From contig JAJZHT010000037.1 in NCBI GenBank assembly GCA_021804455.1, positions 1 to 9,733 of the forward strand: 9,733 bases of DNA, in the 5' to 3' direction. The position numbers and the translations under genes are program-made. Positions 6,472 through 9,733 of this stretch are shown in pieces. The notes under the pieces were generated by a model that made no database searches, was not told the origin of the DNA, and saw only the letters and a program-made list of their open reading frames with translations. This DNA comes from Pseudomonadota bacterium. GTDB lineage: Bacteria > Pseudomonadota > Alphaproteobacteria > Paracaedibacterales > CAIULA01. The first letter of the stretch is position 1; every line of letters begins with the position of its first letter.

Positions 6472-7889
6472 GCGGCTTCTCCCTCCTCTTTCTTCTTTGT
6501 TTTTTTAGATTTTGTCTGCTTCTTAGGTTCCTCTTCCTCGTCTGTATCGTATTCAGGCAGAATCCCTTTTAATTTTTTCTTCAATTCTTGAGGTGAAAGT
6601 GCTGTTTCCTTCAGAGTTACCTTTTCTAAAATAAAATCAACAACCAAATCTTCTAAAGCAGGACCCGTTAATTGCTCAATATGTTCTGGGTGGTTACGAT
6701 AAAAATCAATAACCTGATGTTCCTGACCAGGGTAAAGCATGGCTTCTTGAAAAATGATATTACGCACGATTTCAGGTGTAATTTTAATATTATTCTGGCG
6801 AGCCACCTCACCAACCACCAATCCCAACCGAACACGCCGAAGGGCAATATTTTTATATTCTTTTTCATACTCATCTAAAGGCTTATCGGCTTCTTCTTCT
6901 TCGATTCTACCTTGATCCTTGGCTTCTTTGATCTCCTTTTGCAGACGTCGCCAAATTGTTTGGAACTCATAATCAACCATATAAGTTGGTACTGCGAAAT
7001 CGTATTCTTCTGCCAAAGCATCTAACAAATTACGCTTGTGATAGAGGCGTGCTAGACGCTCATAATCCGCCTTTAAATTAGCAACAATTTTTTTGCGCAA
7101 AGCGTTTACATTTTCATAATCAAGTTCTTTGGCAATTACATCATCATTAACAGTTTTCTGAGGTTGGGCTGTTGCTAAAATCTCAACCTCAAAGTGAACC
7201 ACCTGTCCTGCCACCTTCTTATCAGAAAAATCTGCAGGAAACTCGTGATCAAGGGTTATATGGTCTCCCTTTTTATGGCCCAAAAACGATTGAACCAAAA
7301 AATCTTCACCCTCACCGACAACAAACTTAACGCTTTTGGACGAATAAGATTCTAGTTTGTTATTATTTATTGTTGCCTGCACATTTACTGTGACTTGATC
7401 TCCCTCCACGATTTTATGGCTGTCTTTAGCAGGTTCAAATTTTTTATGGCGTTCCCCTAGTCTTTGTAAAGCTTCCTCGATTTCTTTATCATCGAAAGTC
7501 ACTTCTAATTTTTCCAGTTTAATTTTCGAAAAATCTTTCAATTCAATCTCTGGAAAAATTTCAAAATTGACAGAAAAGGAAAAATCTTGGTTTTCTTTAA
7601 TCTCATTAAATTCATAGTTTGGGCGTCCTGCAACACGCCAGTTGTTTTCTTTATAAATTTTCTCAGTTGTATCATGAGTAATTTTTTCAACAACCTCTTG
7701 CAAGGCCTGGCCACCATAACGCTGGCGCAAAATATTTAAAGGAACTTTCCCAGGACGAAAACCATCTAAGCGAATTTTCTTAGCCTTACTTTCAAACCAA
7801 GCATTGACTTGTTCATTGATCGTTTGGGATGGGATTGTTACCTGGAAACCCTTTTTCAAACCTTCTGCCACCGTATTGTTAATTTGCAT
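6468..7889 (-). CDS. tig: trigger factor, ribosome-bound chaperone
   Basis: Trigger factor binds ribosomal protein L23 at the tunnel exit and shields nascent chains. The 473-residue protein has the ribosome-binding domain with the signature GFRPGKVP (43-50), a central FKBP-type prolyl isomerase domain (about 155-245; EGDQVTVNV starts it), and the C-terminal chaperone arms (SurA-like helices). It ends in a charged tail of alternating acidic and lysine runs ([20 protein letters not shown]), probably disordered; many alphaproteobacterial trigger factors have similar tails. ATG 7889 has a good AAGGTAG ribosome site at 7897-7903. It lies 34 nt behind tRNA-Leu on the same strand, with no terminator between, so it may share the tRNA transcript. 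Confidence 0.98.
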   Translation of the reverse strand: MQINNTVAEGLKKGFQVTIPSQTINEQVNAWFESKAKKIRLDGFRPGKVPLNILRQRYGGQALQEVVEKITHDTTEKIYKENNWRVAGRPNYEFNEIKENQDFSFSVNFEIFPEIELKDFSKIKLEKLEVTFDDKEIEEALQRLGERHKKFEPAKDSHKIVEGDQVTVNVQATINNNKLESYSSKSVKFVVGEGEDFLVQSFLGHKKGDHITLDHEFPADFSDKKVAGQVVHFEVEILATAQPQKTVNDDVIAKELDYENVNALRKKIVANLKADYERLARLYHKRNLLDALAEEYDFAVPTYMVDYEFQTIWRRLQKEIKEAKDQGRIEEEEADKPLDEYEKEYKNIALRRVRLGLVVGEVARQNNIKITPEIVRNIIFQEAMLYPGQEHQVIDFYRNHPEHIEQLTGPALEDLVVDFILEKVTLKETALSPQELKKKLKGILPEYDTDEEEEPKKQTKSKKTKKKEEGEAA

Positions 7890-7923
7890 ACCGCTTCTAC
7901 CTTAAAATATTCAAAGACAATCT

Positions 7924-8008
7924 TGGTGCGGGCGAAGGGACTTGAACCCCCATGACTTGCGTCGCCAGATCCTAAGTCTGGTGTGTCTACCAATTCCACC
8001 ACGCCCGC
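7924..8008 (-). tRNA. tRNA-Leu (anticodon UAG)
   Basis: Read on the minus strand: acceptor GCGGGCG pairs with CGCCCGC, anticodon stem CCAGA/TCTGG holds loop CTTAGGA with anticodon TAG (reads CUN codons), and a long variable arm marks a class II tRNA. The T loop is GTTCAAG. Discriminator A and CCA are encoded (7924-7927). The length is 85 nt. It lies directly upstream of tig. Confidence 0.96.
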
Positions 8009-8011
8009 ACA

Positions 8012-8030
8012 GATCATTTTGCAAATGATC
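8012..8030 (-). other. perfect stem-loop just before the tRNA-Leu 5' end
   Basis: GATCATTT (8012-8019) and AAATGATC (8023-8030) pair around TGC, ending 3 nt from the mature tRNA 5' end. It would form in the 5' leader of the tRNA-Leu precursor, or be a DNA site next to the transcription start. No T tract follows on either strand. Confidence 0.45.
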
Positions 8031-8036
8031 CTTCCA

Positions 8037-8065
8037 CCAATAACAAATCTGGGTTTCTTGTTCAA
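8037..8065 (-). promoter_or_regulatory. possible promoter for tRNA-Leu and tig
   Basis: On the minus strand TTGAAC (8065-8060), a 17-bp spacer and TATTGG (8042-8037) would start RNA near 8030, at the stem-loop before the tRNA. The -35 is good and the -10 is poor. Confidence 0.35.
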
Positions 8066-8081
8066 CCCTTATGCGGGTTGA
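8062..8081. other. second stem-loop in the tRNA-Leu / eipB intergenic region
   Basis: TCAACCC (8062-8068) and GGGTTGA (8075-8081) are perfect arms around TTATGC. It overlaps the proposed -35 box on the minus strand. The rest of the gene-free stretch (8082-8235) shows no ORF of note, no repeat and no RNA gene that I recognise. Confidence 0.4.
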
Positions 8082-8235
8082 TGTTTGTGAAAGTTGAAAA
8101 CTAATTTTAAATCAAACCTGTTTAAAGGAGCTTAGCCATAGAAAAATCAAGATATTTCCCTAACACCACACCCTTCGTATGCAACATAAAAAACACACTT
8201 CAAGATAGAGGGCGCTCAAGAAAAATTCGAAGGAC

Positions 8236-8264
8236 TGTAAAAAGCAAAGAAACACTCTTATATT
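8236..8264 (+). promoter_or_regulatory. weak possible promoter for the eipB-like gene
   Basis: TATATT (8259-8264) is a fair -10 box with a poor -35 (TGTAAA, 8236-8241) 17 bp upstream. RNA starting near 8271 would contain ATG 8296 but not the in-frame TTG 8263. Confidence 0.25.
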
Positions 8265-8295
8265 GGATTTGTTTTATTTTCACTTTAAACGAATA

Positions 8296-9117
8296 ATGTC
8301 ACATTTTTTAAAACTATTAAGTGCTTCATTTTTTTTGTTGAGTCTTATAGGAACTCAGAACAGGGTATACTCATCAGAATCCCCTCGCGCCTTTTTAACC
8401 CCTCATCAAGCCCAGTATTCTATTCAATTGGTGAAGGGGAAAAACAGGACTATCCAAGATGTCACAGGAAAATTAACCATACGTATTGTTGACACAGGGG
8501 ATGGATGGACCTTCGAACAAGAATGTTCTGTCAAGGTCATAACCCAAACAGGCAACCACGATGAATTTCATACTACGGTTGCCTCATGGGAATCCAAAGA
8601 TGGAAAAAGTTATACATTTAATGTGAACTCACGGTGCAACGATGAAGAAATTGAACACATCCGTGGCCATGCAACCGCTGATAACGAAAAATGGGGACTG
8701 GCTACCTATCAACAACCAGAAACTTCTCTTGTGCGTCTTCCTCCCAAAACACTTTTCCCGCTTCAATATTTAAGTAAAATCCTCAATGAAATTAGCAACA
8801 ACAACACTGTTTTTCCCAATCAAATCGTTTTTGATGGGATCAGTGACATTAAAGAAGCGGTGGACATTAATTTAACCATTACTCCTAAAAAACCCGATAT
8901 TACCGTTAACAATCAATCTTTGTTAGAGACTGATAAAGCCTGGAGTCTCCAAATGGCTGTTTTCTCAAGAGATAGCAAAAATATTGAGCCTGATTATGAA
9001 GTAACCCAGACGATCCTTAAATCGGGGATTATTCTTTCCATGGATATGTGCATGGCTTATGGTGAAGAAACCTTTAAAGCCAAAGTTTTGCTAACAGATC
9101 TTAAATTTTTTTCTTAG
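8296..9117 (+). CDS. eipB: EipB-like cell envelope integrity protein (DUF1849 family), periplasmic
   Basis: EipB, described in Brucella abortus, is a periplasmic beta-spiral protein needed for envelope integrity and conserved across Alphaproteobacteria. The family features I see: a signal peptide (MSHFLKLLSASFFLLSLIG) right at ATG 8296; a first strand LTPHQAQYSIQL typical of DUF1849; repeated beta-rich segments; a LPPKTLFPLQYL segment; and a VFDG turn. Two cysteines, in FEQECSV near the N-terminal third and in MDMCMAYGEE near the end, match the position of the pair that makes the disulfide in Brucella EipB; a third Cys (NSRCNDEE) is extra. The TTG at 8263 in the same frame would add 11 residues before the signal peptide and is rejected. 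No clear Shine-Dalgarno is seen. Length is 273 residues. The following gene starts 92 nt later with its own promoter candidate. Confidence 0.8.
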   Translation: MSHFLKLLSASFFLLSLIGTQNRVYSSESPRAFLTPHQAQYSIQLVKGKNRTIQDVTGKLTIRIVDTGDGWTFEQECSVKVITQTGNHDEFHTTVASWESKDGKSYTFNVNSRCNDEEIEHIRGHATADNEKWGLATYQQPETSLVRLPPKTLFPLQYLSKILNEISNNNTVFPNQIVFDGISDIKEAVDINLTITPKKPDITVNNQSLLETDKAWSLQMAVFSRDSKNIEPDYEVTQTILKSGIILSMDMCMAYGEETFKAKVLLTDLKFFS

Positions 9118-9142
9118 GTCTTTGCATCCAAATCTTTAACAA

Positions 9143-9170
9143 TTGACAGAATCCTTTTTTCCAGTAGATG
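9143..9170 (+). promoter_or_regulatory. possible promoter for the methyltransferase-like gene
   Basis: A consensus -35 TTGACA (9143-9148) is followed after 16 bp by TAGATG (9165-9170), with TGATAA slightly further downstream as another choice. It lies 39 nt before GTG 9210, in the gap after the eipB-like gene. Confidence 0.4.
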
Positions 9171-9209
9171 ATAAAAAGAGTTTAAAATTTGACCTAGTGG
9201 AGATTTTTT

Positions 9210-9733
9210 GTGGAAGCTGCTTGGAAAATTGCTCCCTTGTCCTCTGAACATTGGATACCTTCCTCTTCCTTTATCAGTCAGTACGAAAAAATACATTCTC
9301 GTCTTTTACACACTTTTTCCTTTCAAAAAGATTCTTTAAAGACTGCTATTGAAGTCTTAGAAAAATTAGCCGAGACTCCACAAGGGCGTTTTTTAATTCA
9401 AAATCGACATTTAAACATCCCCCATCAAAACTCCTTTTTTTATTCCCCTCAAAACGAGGTTTTTTTAAAACAAATGCCTTTTGTCCAAGCCTTGCACTAT
9501 CACGTGGATAGGCGTCGCCAAATTTTACAGAACAGTCTACAGAACTTTCTTACAATAACAACCATACCCTGCCAAGGAATGGGGGATGTTCTAAATTTGG
9601 ATTATCGGGATATTAAACAAATCCGTCTGATGGGCCTAGACACAAGCCCTCTCTCTTTCGAAACAGCTTTTCAACAAGCCGACCAAAAAGACCTTACCCA
9701 TTGGCTTGAATTTATGCATCTGGATCCAATGTT
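9210..9733 (+). CDS. probable class I SAM-dependent methyltransferase, 3' end beyond the window
   Basis: An open frame runs from GTG 9210 to the window edge (174 codons) without a stop. GTGGAGA at 9197-9203 is a good ribosome site 6 nt before the GTG, and an in-frame TAG at 9195 rules out an earlier start. The first 115 residues are helical and of unclear function. Then IPCQGMGDVLNLDY (119-132) has the form of methyltransferase motif I (a strand followed by a short Gly-containing loop), and IRLMGLDTSPLSFETA (138-153) fits the second strand with an acidic residue (D144) for the SAM ribose, followed by a helix. WLEFMHLDPM at the edge could be motif III. The Gly-rich loop is not the canonical GxGxG, and substrate cannot be told. 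Confidence 0.6.
   Translation, partial: MEAAWKIAPLSSEHWIPSSSFISQYEKIHSRLLHTFSFQKDSLKTAIEVLEKLAETPQGRFLIQNRHLNIPHQNSFFYSPQNEVFLKQMPFVQALHYHVDRRRQILQNSLQNFLTITTIPCQGMGDVLNLDYRDIKQIRLMGLDTSPLSFETAFQQADQKDLTHWLEFMHLDPM

Noticed and set aside
7856..8065. Minus-strand ORF of 69 codons through tRNA-Leu
   Set aside because: Its central VVELVDTPDLGSGD peptide is simply the translated tRNA-Leu, a common annotation artefact.

Overview
The window looks like a piece of chromosome from an AT-rich alphaproteobacterium, possibly a host-associated lineage such as the Holosporales or Rickettsiales (inference). The evidence is the tig-clpP-clpX order next to a tRNA-Leu, a DUF1849/EipB-type periplasmic protein (a family typical of Alphaproteobacteria), and low-GC codon use. 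Nothing resembles a prophage, insertion sequence, CRISPR array or replication origin.

Layout. At the left edge a C-terminal piece of greA (minus strand) abuts, head to head, a D-Ala-D-Ala dipeptidase gene (plus strand). Both have lost their 5' ends at nearly the same point (about 108-128), so this looks like a rearrangement breakpoint or a contig join. Then comes a small exported histidine-rich protein with a strong terminator and a tRNA-Arg(ACG). A minus-strand radC-recR pair (DNA repair) follows. From the radC promoter region a plus-strand pair diverges: a polytopic membrane protein with distant ZIP-transporter features, and a one-domain voltage-gated cation channel of the bacterial sodium channel type. 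The short radC/ZIP intergenic region holds two inverted repeats, one of them over the -10 box.

Convergent to the channel, on the minus strand, lies the protein quality-control cluster. It reads, in transcription order, tRNA-Leu(UAG), tig (trigger factor), clpP (protease, ATGA overlap with tig) and clpX (unfoldase, after a 170-nt gap with its own possible promoter). lon, often found after clpX, is not here; the strand switches at a hairpin instead. On the right an intergenic stretch with two hairpins separates tRNA-Leu from a plus-strand eipB-like gene. The window ends inside a probable SAM-dependent methyltransferase gene that starts at GTG 9210 and is cut by the window edge.

Most of the window is ordinary housekeeping sequence. 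The points worth a second look are the greA/ddpX junction, the ZIP-like plus ion-channel pair with its palindromic promoter and unusual selectivity filter, and the histidine-rich exported protein. No clearly new multi-gene system was found.
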